Positions 27,601 through 37,100 of a stretch of 40,123 nucleotides of DNA are shown here, in pieces. Under the pieces are notes generated by a model. The model was not told where the DNA came from and ran no database searches. It worked only from the letters and a program-made list of their open reading frames with translations. The DNA comes from Strigomonas culicis (Eukaryota > Euglenozoa > Kinetoplastea > Trypanosomatida > Trypanosomatidae), in the NCBI GenBank assembly GCA_000482145.1, contig AUXH01000111.1:1-40123 (forward strand), in the 5' to 3' direction. The stretch's first letter is position 1, and every line of letters begins with the position of its first letter. Position numbers and translations under genes: made by a program.

Positions 27601-30600
27601 CACAGCTTCAACCGCAGCAGTGTATCTCAGCACGACGCTGCAGCGCACGCGCGCAAGACGCCTGCCGCGTCGACGACAACAGCGACGGCGGCAACGTTCA
27701 CCTACAGCGATACGGCCGCCCTACACGCTCCTGCGGATGACAAGCATGATGCCCCTGCTAGTAGTAATAAGAACACCCCTCCTCCGCATATGATGCATCA
27801 TCCAGGTACGCAGCAGATCAAGACGGCGGCGGGGTCGTCGCCGTACTTCTTTTCTTCGGTGTCGGTCTGTCTGACGGAAGCGCAGCGCGAGGAAAAACTG
27901 AAAATGATTAAGCACAAGCTCTTTTCCAAATTTGTGCGTAATGGTTTCTACGCCGTCATCGCGTCGACGAAGGGCGAGCGGCTCAAGAAGACGGCCGAAC
28001 ACGAAGAGGTGCGGAAAAAACTGGAAGCCGAGAAGCGCAGGCATAAAGCGGCCGCGAACAACAATAGCAGCAGCCACCACCACCATCACCACCATCAGCA
28101 CCACGGTGGCGACAGCGCCACGGAACCGGCGCCAAACTCTAGCTTTCCGCCGCACAAACAGAATGGCAAGCAGGGGCACTCCAATGGGGTGAAGAGAGAG
28201 AAGCCGCAGGCGGCGCTGGAGCACTGGCAGTTGGATGAGGGAGAACAGCTCTTCTCGAACGATCTCTTCACCACGTCGTCGTCCGCCTCCAGCAAAACCT
28301 CCTCCTCCACTTCCAGCACCACCAGCAGCAGCAGCAGCAGCAGTCCGCGGACCGCCAGCCGCGGCTCCAGTCATGACAGCACGACCGCTACGAAAAAGAA
28401 GAAAGACGGGAAGAAGGCGGACAAAAAGCATCGGCAGGGGCCACCGCGCCGTGCGGGATCGAGCGCATCCACCGCGTCGGCGGACTCCGCCAAGAACGTA
28501 AAGCCGTCCGAGGCGACGGCCGGTGCCACAAAGAAACCAAACGCGCTGCTCCCCACGCATCCGAATGTGAAGGAGACCGCTGCCGCGGGGCGGCGACAGA
28601 CCCTCGACGACACGGTGGACCTCGATGCCGTCGTTGTGGATACGACGGCGGCAAAACTGAAAAAGAAGGAGGCCGCCGCCGCGAAGGTCGAGGTGTTCTC
28701 GCCTGTGATCGACCCCAAGACGATGGTAAAGGAGCTTGCACTGCAGCCAAAAGCGGAAAAGCGGTTCGTCAGCAACCCGTCTACGAATAATAACAGCAGC
28801 AGTAACGCCGCCGCCGCGACAGCCGTCTTGGCCACGAAGAAGCTCAAGAAGAGGCGGAATAAGAAGACAAAAAAGGGCCGACCCTTCTTCGACTTTCTTC
28901 TCCACCCCAAGTCGCAGTCGTATTTGCACGACGGCATCGGCGGCAAGCGCCGCGACCGGCATGCGAATGGCTACGCGGGCGCCGCCCCGCGGGAGGAGGT
29001 GGTGCTGCTGCGCGGCACGATGCGGCAGATCGGTGGCATGAAGTACATCGACATTCATTCGCTCCTCGATGGCAACTGCCTCCTGTCGGACTTCATCACC
29101 GGTGTCTATCGCTGGATCCTCAACCTCTTCCTTCTGCCGGTGAAGGCGCGGCCGCTGTCTATCTATGTACAGCGCTACGAAGGGATCAGCAACGTGCTGC
29201 GCATCGCGGGGTCCAGCGCGACGAACCTGGCGCTCGAGAAGCTGTGCGAGGCGGCCTCGACGGAGGGCCCGGCCGCCGTGGAGGCGATGGTGTGCAACAA
29301 CATGAGCTTTCTTCCCCCCGCCCTCGCGACGGCTGCCGCGGCCGGTGGCGGCCGCTCTCCCGGCCCCTCCCCGACATCCGCAAGTGTCAGCGCCATCCTG
29401 TCCGCGCCGTCGCTCCTCAACACCAACAGCACGCTGCGCCTGCCGGCGCCGCCAGCAACAACGCTAACAACCGGTGCGGCGCTGCAGTCCGCCGCCGCGC
29501 GTGTGACGTCGTTCGGAAACCGGCTCGTCCCCGTCCAGCCGACCCCGGGCAGCCAGCCAACCACTCATGCGGCGAACAGCAATTTGTCGAGTCAGCACGG
29601 ACCGCTGGGAAGCCCGCGGTACAGCGCGCCGACGGCGGCGGCGGCGGCCAAACACCCGGCCAAGACGACGACGCTGTCGCTCGCGGCGCCGTCCTCGCCC
29701 CTCATGGATGAGGGAGACGAGGAGGGGAGTGGGAACCACAGCATCCGCGCGTTGCAGAGTACCTCGCATGTCTTCTCCCCGCTCGCGATTGGGAACGCGA
29801 GTTTCGGCGCGGCGGCGGGGCTGGGGAAGCAGTCATCCATGAGCGCGGCGCTGCACCCCTTCTCCCGCACGACCTTTCCGTTCCCCACGTACTACACGGG
29901 GCCTCTGGACCCCGTCATCGAGGCGCTGCTGAGCCCGGAAATCAAAGCCATGCTCCTCAACATCGAGCGGCAGCGACAGAAGCGCGAGGTGGAGAAGGCC
30001 GCGGCGGCGGCGGCGGGGGTCATCCCAACGCACGCGCCGAAGAAGGAGGTCCCGAAGAAGCTCCTCGTGGTGGTGGAGCCGGTGCGCAGCGGCGCCGCCG
30101 CGTCCGCGGAGGCGCCGCTGGTACGGTCGGCGTCCTTCTCATCGCTCGACAGCAGCGACGCGCGGCACGGCCCCGCCGCGGCGCGGCAGCAGCGCCGCGT
30201 CACGGAGGCTTTCCATGCCCCGCCGGACACACCGGGGAAGGACGGCAAAAAGAAGAACAACAACACGCCGCGGCTGCCCGGCAGCCAAAACAACTCCTTC
30301 AGCGGCGCGGCGGCCCCGCGGCAGATGGACAGCAACAACGGTGCGCAGACGCTGAGCCAGGACGTGCTGGTGGACGCGGAGAATCCGTCGAGCCCCAGTG
30401 ACACCACGGACGGCAGCGGCATGGTGGTTAGCAACAGCTCCTTCGCCTTCTTTCTCTCACACAACCACGCGGCCCCGCGGACCAAAAAGCACCACCGCCC
30501 GGCAGACGACGACGACGGCGGCCGCGGGAGGCGGGAGGCGGCGGCGCCGGAAGAAGAAGAGGATGCATCGCAGCACAGCGACACGATTGTGAAGGGGGTG

Positions 30601-33600
30601 CCAGAGCGGGAGGCGGCGGACACGGACCAGCTCCTCACCGCGACCGGCGACGGCGGCAGCGTGCGGACGCCGACGACGAATCAGCTCAAACTGACGTTCC
30701 GCAACGCGTCGGCGTACTACTTCGATGCCAACGCCGGTGGTGACAGCCTCGTGCCCGTCGCCGCCGCTGCGGCGACCGCGCCGGTCCATCGGGTGCCGTC
30801 GCCGGCCCTCGCCAACGCGAGCTTCGTGAGTGTCGGCGCCGGCGGCGCGCTGCCGAACAGCTCCTTCGCGCTGGCGGGCGGCATCGACCTGCACCAGCGC
30901 GGCGCGGCCAACGCCTACACGAAGATGGTGCTGCGGAAGACGGTTGCCGCGGACGCCCACGAGCCGGCGGCAGCGGCGGAGCTGCACCAGAGCTTCACCC
31001 ACCGCGCCCTCGCGGGCGGCCACGGCAGCAGCCAGGGGGATCCCACGGCGCCGCTGGCGAACGGCAGCGACGTGGGCCACATCACGCCGCAGGACGTGAT
31101 GCGGGAGCTCTTGAAGCAGAAGGTGGTGCGGCAGCAGGAGAGCGAGGAGTGGCTTCAGGCAGACCGCGAGCTGCGCAACGCCAAGGCGGAGCTGGAAGAG
31201 CTGCAGTTCCTCGTGGCCAACGCGCGCACGGAGCTGTACGAGCGTGTGGAGGAGTACATCCGCCTCGGCGCGCTCTTTCTCCCCCACACACGCGTCGACC
31301 AGCTGTCGCTCAGCTTTATTTTTCTCAAGATGCTGCGGCAGTACCCGCAGGACGTGCCGCACAAGGAGCTGCACCTCGACTGGCTGCCGCTCCTCGCGTC
31401 GCTGCTGACGGCGCCGCACGGGAAGCTGTTTTGCACAGAGGGGTATGTCGGCCAGGTCGAGCGGAGCCAGACCGAACACTATCTTAATTTGGTGTTCAAG
31501 GAGGAGAATGCGACGGACGCGCGGCGGCGCGAGCGGCACGGTGACTCTGGCAGCAGCGGCACGAAGTACGTCATCCGCTCCTACCCGAAGCTGACAAAGC
31601 CCTTCTTTCTGCACGAGATTGGCATCGCGCCGAGCATTTATCAGCTATCGCACGAGGCGGCCTCCTTGTGGCGCCGCAAGAGCCTCGCGGCCGCGGCGGG
31701 TGGCGACGGCGGCGGCCGCGCGCGCAACAGGAGGAAGAAGGCGGCCAAGAAGCGCGAGCCCAGTGTAAGTGGCTTTGGCCGGCGGTGGCAGGAAGAGCAC
31801 GTCACGGCGTCGCTCTTTAAAAATAAGGAGGGCCGCATCGTCATCCCGGAGGAGGGGCTGCACTACTGTTACACCGCGGGTGCGATGGGGGTGCTGGCCG
31901 GCCTGCTCCAGTTCTACGCCGCGGTGCTGAAGAAGAACTTTTTCTTGAACCTCAAGAAGGCGCACATCCGTCGGCACGAGGCGGAGAAGAGCAAGAAGGA
32001 CCTGCTGGTCATGCTCGCGGTGCTGCGGCAGGAGGATGAGCGCGAGAAGCAAAAGGCGGCCGACGACGCATGCCCGCGCGATGCGAAAACGAAAAAGGGG
32101 TCCGCCGCGGAGCAGCAGCGGCGGAAGCAGCAGCAGCAGCAGCGGAAGCGCATTCTGCAGAAGAGCGGCCACGATCTGCATGCCCTCAATCGCATCATCA
32201 ACAAACAGGTCACCGTCTCGGAGGTGCTCGTCGAGGAGAACTTCAATGTTATTCTGAAGCGCATCTGGCTGTGGGGCGTCACGCAGGGATCCTCCAGCAG
32301 CGACAAGGTGCTCGCCTTCGACACCACGCACAATCAGTGGAGCAGCAACGAGGACCATGCGTATGGCCGGCGCAACGCCAGCACAGATCACGCGACGCAC
32401 CACCACCATCATGATGGGGCCAGCGATGCCACCACGGTGTCGAGTGAGGAGGACGACGACGACGACGACCCACACGCGGCGCGGGATAAGAAGAAACAAA
32501 AAAAGAAGGAGGAGGCAAAAAAAGAGAAGGCGCGCGAGCGCGAGCGCAGCGAGGAGAGGAAAGAAGCGCACAGCAGCGGCGCCGCGGCGGCGACGGCCTC
32601 TGGGCTCTCGAACCGCAAGAGCAAAAAGGGGTACTATTTCAACGAGCAAGACATCAATCGGGATTATATACTGACGCAGTGCGGCATTCCGTTTGCGCCC
32701 ACGGAGGCCTTTGCGCTCTTTGACGCCATCGCGGAGTATCTCTCACTGTTCGAACTGTTCGAGGAGGCGGTGTACGACTATAACCACCGCCTCGGCAACC
32801 CCAGCTACGCCTACTACGAAAAGAAGCGGAGCGGCAGCGGGATGGTGAGCATGAAGGGGCGACCCATCAAGCGGCGCTCGCTCCTTTCTCCTTTCCTCCG
32901 TCACCGCAGCAGCAGCCATAACACGAATCGCCCGAACGGCAGTCAGCGGGAGGGCAGCAGTGGTGGCGGCGGTGACCGCCGTCGGCGGCCGTTTCCCTTT
33001 GCGAAAAAGGAGCGCCAGGTCGACTACAGTTGTCTGCTCGTGTCGCACTTCGACCTCTTCATCGCGAGCGATTACTACTTCAAGGAGAAGCTGGACCCCA
33101 TCCAGACGCAGATGGTGCACCCGGTGGCGCACGAGCCGCTGGCGGCGGCGGACGCGCCGGCGCGGAAGGAATCGAAGGCCGCGGGAGAACACCGCAGCGA
33201 GGAGGTCAGCTCGACGGACGAGAGCGTGGATGCAGAAGAAAAGGGCACGCGGATACAGCGCGTCAAGAAGAAGATCATGGCCCTCGTCGCGCGCGCGGAG
33301 ACGGAGGAGGAGCAGGCCGTCCTGACCACCACCGCGAAGGCGGCGGCGAACAAGATGGAGAACCCGAAGGGGCCGCACCTCGCCCACGTGGATGAGAATT
33401 TCATTCGCGTGCACGCCACCAACACCGCGGCAGCGGCGGCCACGGCATCGAACGCCTCCCCTTCTGCGGGTGATAAGCATCCGAGCAATAACAGTAACAC
33501 GGTGTTACTTATTCCGAAGGCGACGGGAAATCACGTGAAGGATCAGAAGCACCCGCTTTCGCGCGATCAGCTGGAGAGGCCCTACTGCGGTGGGGAGGAG

Positions 33601-33780
33601 CGTCCACTGACGATTCCTCAAAAACAAAACAAAAAGGCCATTTCGTTTCTAAACGAACAGCTCGAAAAGTGGAAAGAAATGCAGAATGCGATGAGTATGA
33701 ATGCCAACAATGAAGATGAGGAAAAGAGTCAGAACAACTACGCAAAATTCGCTAAACAGATTCATATCGCTTTAGTGTGA
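24667..33780 (+). CDS. Giant MACPF-like protein 2, 3037 aa, paralogue of the 8464 gene
   Basis: Starts MGQNNVK: Gly2 could be myristoylated, but position 6 is Val, so the signal is weak and Cys3 is absent. No signal peptide. Motifs in order: FLGVCWN (20-26), close to the N-terminus; FGIGCVTGVRYGG (872-884); QIGGM (1454-1458); W1483 followed by LLP (1489-1491) and a P-L-S-I-Y-V stretch (1496-1501). Then come a coiled coil from EEW (2160-2162) to FLP (2204-2206), LHYC (2398-2401) and EAF...YNH (2680-2707). Each pairs with a motif of the 2801-aa protein in the same order. The 26-residue spacing from GG to W agrees well with canonical MACPF proteins, where W...P...I follows a GG motif. Between motifs lie long Ala, Ser, His, Lys and Asn-rich inserts. 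The Lys-rich C-terminal 330 residues extend beyond the paralogue. Function unknown; a cytoplasmic membrane-associated role is inferred. Confidence 0.85.
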   Translation: MGQNNVKEHKTQSISYQRDFLGVCWNTIDEAFYHNHNRNQSSGSHVMDKTPTDAKSADTDKNDYYYYYTPSRWQAISTSVMQKHTGNVCFSLQLYHRENNSNNNNKDNNKGPVRPGVDTGFTFPTEHGNEPDPINHSFANITNSDGNHIFRNQNNSNNMNNAPMLSRNFTTNTFLLSPATPFEHPQQHGHRHRRSSINLSYATPSSPVGLINGSFHSASSPTGRTGPRFTTTVQAAGAAPSPPLHHEDEGTKKGASKFLKDVVKTANAVEQTVLHNNKHVYLEMNGLSIQYGVLFQVAPARTNYRQITLVPPPRILCLQHHRHHNKNKAHEEDLAFQLAGGEDGIESSQHLFYKNKLMRYFHPLYNYELASDLVYGSQDMPPVPPASTACGSTGKNEREKGKEANPAEAHPTAANDYQKATTTPIIIGSISAEELVVLPQNAEICFGSYCYLSLEDEQNRLFRCLHRFQQTVRTTLELDALNRKQKKARKRNRKKAQRKAPREEAAAETKKEDEARDVQRDGLPPTDAEQMVTARAGTPPAAAAVDATTHARSHSAAYMAEEGEEPLKGRMGQRHAFSTSALDCHTLTDIAAEEKKEKTEEPNAVAAPPATALINEQFFASSESDDNKDGEEEEEDEGATAVASPKAWRSIPHALTQPELDTLNRAHSNVGSTHKSNSNNNNNNNNTNTNVIVVPPPPAKPSAFLTTFTSTNKNATIAAALTTKPTAAAPTAAPTKLSAAKALPAATASAAVKSSHHPTTKANHAAIELEKTTFNHGEVHADTNNPNRESDAEDDTASQSSGEADHRYEGQAFDTDAFHELLGEALWLPTHYVIVALPLYECTLMPTAFTTLHYRPRPVSLNINHKSSRHMFGIGCVTGVRYGGALILEMRNEIAKSEDAKWLAKLLFLAKQNNNTPHNPFFDKNEPTNHTFSSAHHLDLFFGLKERYKAQVQRSLTQGLPLDASFLHPARAARWDAPHSFNRSSVSQHDAAAHARKTPAASTTTATAATFTYSDTAALHAPADDKHDAPASSNKNTPPPHMMHHPGTQQIKTAAGSSPYFFSSVSVCLTEAQREEKLKMIKHKLFSKFVRNGFYAVIASTKGERLKKTAEHEEVRKKLEAEKRRHKAAANNNSSSHHHHHHHQHHGGDSATEPAPNSSFPPHKQNGKQGHSNGVKREKPQAALEHWQLDEGEQLFSNDLFTTSSSASSKTSSSTSSTTSSSSSSSPRTASRGSSHDSTTATKKKKDGKKADKKHRQGPPRRAGSSASTASADSAKNVKPSEATAGATKKPNALLPTHPNVKETAAAGRRQTLDDTVDLDAVVVDTTAAKLKKKEAAAAKVEVFSPVIDPKTMVKELALQPKAEKRFVSNPSTNNNSSSNAAAATAVLATKKLKKRRNKKTKKGRPFFDFLLHPKSQSYLHDGIGGKRRDRHANGYAGAAPREEVVLLRGTMRQIGGMKYIDIHSLLDGNCLLSDFITGVYRWILNLFLLPVKARPLSIYVQRYEGISNVLRIAGSSATNLALEKLCEAASTEGPAAVEAMVCNNMSFLPPALATAAAAGGGRSPGPSPTSASVSAILSAPSLLNTNSTLRLPAPPATTLTTGAALQSAAARVTSFGNRLVPVQPTPGSQPTTHAANSNLSSQHGPLGSPRYSAPTAAAAAKHPAKTTTLSLAAPSSPLMDEGDEEGSGNHSIRALQSTSHVFSPLAIGNASFGAAAGLGKQSSMSAALHPFSRTTFPFPTYYTGPLDPVIEALLSPEIKAMLLNIERQRQKREVEKAAAAAAGVIPTHAPKKEVPKKLLVVVEPVRSGAAASAEAPLVRSASFSSLDSSDARHGPAAARQQRRVTEAFHAPPDTPGKDGKKKNNNTPRLPGSQNNSFSGAAAPRQMDSNNGAQTLSQDVLVDAENPSSPSDTTDGSGMVVSNSSFAFFLSHNHAAPRTKKHHRPADDDDGGRGRREAAAPEEEEDASQHSDTIVKGVPEREAADTDQLLTATGDGGSVRTPTTNQLKLTFRNASAYYFDANAGGDSLVPVAAAAATAPVHRVPSPALANASFVSVGAGGALPNSSFALAGGIDLHQRGAANAYTKMVLRKTVAADAHEPAAAAELHQSFTHRALAGGHGSSQGDPTAPLANGSDVGHITPQDVMRELLKQKVVRQQESEEWLQADRELRNAKAELEELQFLVANARTELYERVEEYIRLGALFLPHTRVDQLSLSFIFLKMLRQYPQDVPHKELHLDWLPLLASLLTAPHGKLFCTEGYVGQVERSQTEHYLNLVFKEENATDARRRERHGDSGSSGTKYVIRSYPKLTKPFFLHEIGIAPSIYQLSHEAASLWRRKSLAAAAGGDGGGRARNRRKKAAKKREPSVSGFGRRWQEEHVTASLFKNKEGRIVIPEEGLHYCYTAGAMGVLAGLLQFYAAVLKKNFFLNLKKAHIRRHEAEKSKKDLLVMLAVLRQEDEREKQKAADDACPRDAKTKKGSAAEQQRRKQQQQQRKRILQKSGHDLHALNRIINKQVTVSEVLVEENFNVILKRIWLWGVTQGSSSSDKVLAFDTTHNQWSSNEDHAYGRRNASTDHATHHHHHDGASDATTVSSEEDDDDDDPHAARDKKKQKKKEEAKKEKARERERSEERKEAHSSGAAAATASGLSNRKSKKGYYFNEQDINRDYILTQCGIPFAPTEAFALFDAIAEYLSLFELFEEAVYDYNHRLGNPSYAYYEKKRSGSGMVSMKGRPIKRRSLLSPFLRHRSSSHNTNRPNGSQREGSSGGGGDRRRRPFPFAKKERQVDYSCLLVSHFDLFIASDYYFKEKLDPIQTQMVHPVAHEPLAAADAPARKESKAAGEHRSEEVSSTDESVDAEEKGTRIQRVKKKIMALVARAETEEEQAVLTTTAKAAANKMENPKGPHLAHVDENFIRVHATNTAAAAATASNASPSAGDKHPSNNSNTVLLIPKATGNHVKDQKHPLSRDQLERPYCGGEERPLTIPQKQNKKAISFLNEQLEKWKEMQNAMSMNANNEDEEKSQNNYAKFAKQIHIALV
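24961..24996 (+). repeat. AAT tract encoding polyasparagine
   Basis: AAT-rich run interrupted by AGC, AAG and GAT, encoding Asn with Ser, Lys and Asp, about 100 residues into the 3037-aa protein. Confidence 0.8.
26695..26733 (+). repeat. AAT tract encoding polyasparagine
   Basis: Run of AAT codons (with AGT and ACT) encoding an Asn-rich stretch in the linker upstream of the FGIG...YGG motif. The flanking coding sequence is clearly more GC-rich. Confidence 0.85.
28075..28101 (+). repeat. CAC/CAT tract encoding polyhistidine
   Basis: A CAC/CAT run encodes a cluster of histidines broken by one Gln. It sits in the linker between the FGIG...YGG motif and the GG motif of the 3037-aa protein. A serine-rich tract (AGC/TCC codons) follows at about 28278-28345. 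Confidence 0.85.
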
Positions 33781-34184
33781 ATAGTATACATTAAGAAAAA
33801 GAAGAATATGTTTCTTTCTTTTCTTTTGTGTGCGTGTGTGAACTATAATCCTATTATTTGTTATTTGCTGTTGTATTTTATTGTTGTATATTTAAAAAAA
33901 AAATGCTTGAATATTTCCTATTATTATTCTCACTATTATCACTTATACACTTACGTATCGTATACTCATATTGGTATCACATCCTTTCTTTACAAAAAAA
34001 AAACACTAAAAAAAAAGCGTGTATGGTGTTGTTATTGATGTGCTTTGCAGTGCACTTTTTCTCTCTCACCTTTCTTTTCTTCTACAAAGCCCTTCAAATA
34101 GCATTTTTTTTTCTTGTAGTAGGAACTCAGAAAAAAACAAAGAAGAAACACACACAAAAGTATTATTCGTAATAGTAGAGAAGG
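33781..34184. other. Intergenic region
   Basis: About 400 AT-rich bases containing T-runs, short ATT repeats and the splice signals of the next gene. Open frames here are Phe/Tyr/Lys low-complexity. No RNA gene is seen. Confidence 0.7.
34104..34119 (+). promoter_or_regulatory. Trans-splice acceptor for the 34185 gene
   Basis: T-rich tract 34104-34115 followed by GTAG with AG at 34118-34119. The next ATGs are the adjacent pair at 34185 and 34188, giving a 65-base 5' UTR. Confidence 0.7.
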
Positions 34185-37100
34185 ATGATGCGTTTAGGTT
34201 TGATGTCGGCGGCGGCGGCGTCTCCGTCGTCGCTCCACGCGACGACGGCCACCGCATTGGCGGACCAGAAGCGTTTCTCCTTCAAGTACGCGACCAAGCG
34301 GCAGCTGAACGAAATGCGCCAACCGGACTACATTCATGACAAGCGCTACGGTATCTTTAGCAACGAGCGCAACGTCGCGAAGCCGCGCCGCGGGCTGCCG
34401 CACATCACGCCGCTTTACACAAAACACATGAACCTCTGGGAGACGGATACAGACGCGACGACGAACCGCTTTTTCCGTCCGTACGTGTTCGGCCAGCGTG
34501 AGCTGCACCTGCTGCTGGGGCGGCCCCACCAGTTCGAGAGCACGCAGGCCGGGGGGCGCGAGGGTGACAGCGCCTACGAGCTCGCGACCGACCTGCGCTA
34601 CAAGGGCGTCGCGCGGCCAGCGCTTCTGAACAGCTTCTACGAGCCTCAGTGGCAGTACACGCTGTATCAGCACGCGGCGGCCGGCAGCGGCAGCCACGGC
34701 ACCGCGCTGCTGCTGAACAACCCGCGCAGCCCCTTCACGGAGGAGGTGCTCGGCCCGGAGCTGCTCGCGCGGCGCGACATCAAAGGGAAGGAGGAGGTCG
34801 AGGCTTGGTACGCGCGCCTGTCCTACCTCATCGATCTGCATTACGACGCGGTGGGGGACGTCGGCGCGTTCCGCAGTCGTCACACCCAGCATGTACACGC
34901 CTTTTTCATGGCCTTCTACGACGCCCTGAGCCACCACGACTTCCAGGACCGCTACCTGCTGGAGCACCTCGACCGCGCGCGGCCGGAGAGGCTCTCGGAC
35001 CTCTTTGCGATCTTCCTCGAGATGGAGAACAATTATCTGCATCGGGACTATTGCCCACGCTGCAGTCTGCCCTACGCGACGACGCGCTACTGCGGCGAGG
35101 GGGATGCGGCGACGCCGTTCCGCCGCCACCGCGGCCGCTGGGCGCCGCACCCGACGTGGGGGCGCGAGTGGACGGACGTCGTGGTGCGCCGCGCGGAGGC
35201 GCTGTGGTACCGCGCGACGGAGGACCCGTACTTCGGGACGCAGCAGCACACGCAGCGGCAGGTGGACGCGCTGCTCGCCATCTACGCCAAGGCGCGGCAG
35301 CGCGGTAAGCTGCTCGACTTTGTGCACCGCCTACGCGGCTCGCGCGAGTTCCTCTACGGCACGGTGCGGCTGTCGGAAGCGCAGGAGGCGCTGGTGCGGG
35401 AGGTGCTGGACACGACGCCGCACCCCCACCTCCTCACGAACAGCTTCGTCGCGCAGCCCGCGGCGGCGACGCTCTATCTGGGCCAAGACCGCAGCGCCGC
35501 CGCGACCGCGGCGGTCGTGCCGCTCTCCCCACTGCAGTTGCGCATCGACCTCGAGCTGGCCAAGTACCGGCGGCAGCAGAAGGAGGAGGGCGTCGTGCGG
35601 GTGCCGCCGGCGGGGTGGTCGCTCGACACCGCGAGCGTCGTGCCGTACAAGACCGCGGAGGTGCTCAACGCGCAGGGCCAGAAGGAAACCCGCATCGTCA
35701 ACTGGCGCGCGGTGAAGGAGGGCATTGAGCAGTCCTTTCTCAACAGCGGTCTGCGGGAGGCGCACTACAGTAGCGTGGAGTGGCGCACGCTGCTCTATCT
35801 CCGCGACGCCATCGCGACCCGCGGCGCGCGGCGCGCCGCCCTCGAGACGCAGCGACAGCAGGAAGAGGCGCAGGAGGCGGCCGCGGCCGCAAAGGCAAAG
35901 CAGCCGCCGCAAGAGCGCTTCATTGTGTTCCCCGAGGCGCAGTGGTACCGTGTGTTCGATACGACCGCCGCGGCGCTGAAGCCGTTTGGGGTGAGCGCCA
36001 CCGGCGCCTACTTCACTGCCAGCACGACGCACGCCTTCCGTGACCCGCAGCGCGTGCTGCTGCAGCTGGCAGCAGCCTCTTCCGGCGGCGACGCCGCGGC
36101 GAAGGAGTACACACTGGACCTCACGGAGGGCACCACCCGTCCGTTCGGCGGGCACCACTTTGGCGACGAGCTGCTGCTGACCACGCGGGACGCCGCCGAT
36201 GCCGCGGAGGCGAGCGGTGCGGCGGTGCCGAACCTCCGGCAGGAGCGGGTCGTGGTTCTGGGCGTCCACGTCGGCTGCCCGGAGGCGGAGCAGCAGCTCA
36301 TCGCCTACGCACCGCAGAAGCAGCAGCTCATCGAGCTCGGTGGCACGATCGACGCCATCCGGCAGCGCTTCGACCTCGTCGGGCCGGACGACGCGGCGGG
36401 TGCCGCGCTGCGGCCCAAGAACTACAAGGACGCGATGGCGGCCCTCACGCAGCTCAACGCGCTCGCAAAGCAGAACCCGATGGTGCGCGAGGAGTTTGTC
36501 GGCCAGGTGGTGGGGGTGCGCCGCGGAGTGCTCTACGTGCAGTGGCGGCTGCAGGCCGGCGGCGGCGGCAGCCTCGACCGCAGCGTCGCCATCCCCGTCG
36601 GCGACGCCGCCTTCGTGGCCGCGCACTACCGGGTGCAGGAAGTCGCACCGCCGGCGGAGGGCGCGGCGCGGCTACTGGAGCCACCGTCGTGGTGCACGCC
36701 GTTTCGCAACGACATGCTCGAGGAGGAGCTTCAGCGCGTGGAGCGGGCGCCGTTCGACCGCGAGCGCTGGGCCTCGCTCATCCCCGGCAAGTACACGCCC
36801 AAGGTGAAGAAGTTCAACTACGCGCAGCACAACGAAAACGACGACTACGAGACGAAGGAGTACCGCGACCGGCTGCTGTCGCGACAGTTCTTCCACGACC
36901 CGCAGCGCTTCGAGATTCTGCCCGACCGCCGCGAGAAGTCCGTCGCGTTCGAGGGAAAGGAGAGCTACCGGCAGGTGGCGGGGGTGCCGACCGCGGACCG
37001 CCACGAGCTGCAGCGCGGCACCGCCCACACGGAGCCCATCTCCGACGCGGAGATGGGCGTCGTGGAGCAGGCGCTACGCGACATCAGCGGCAGCCGCGGC

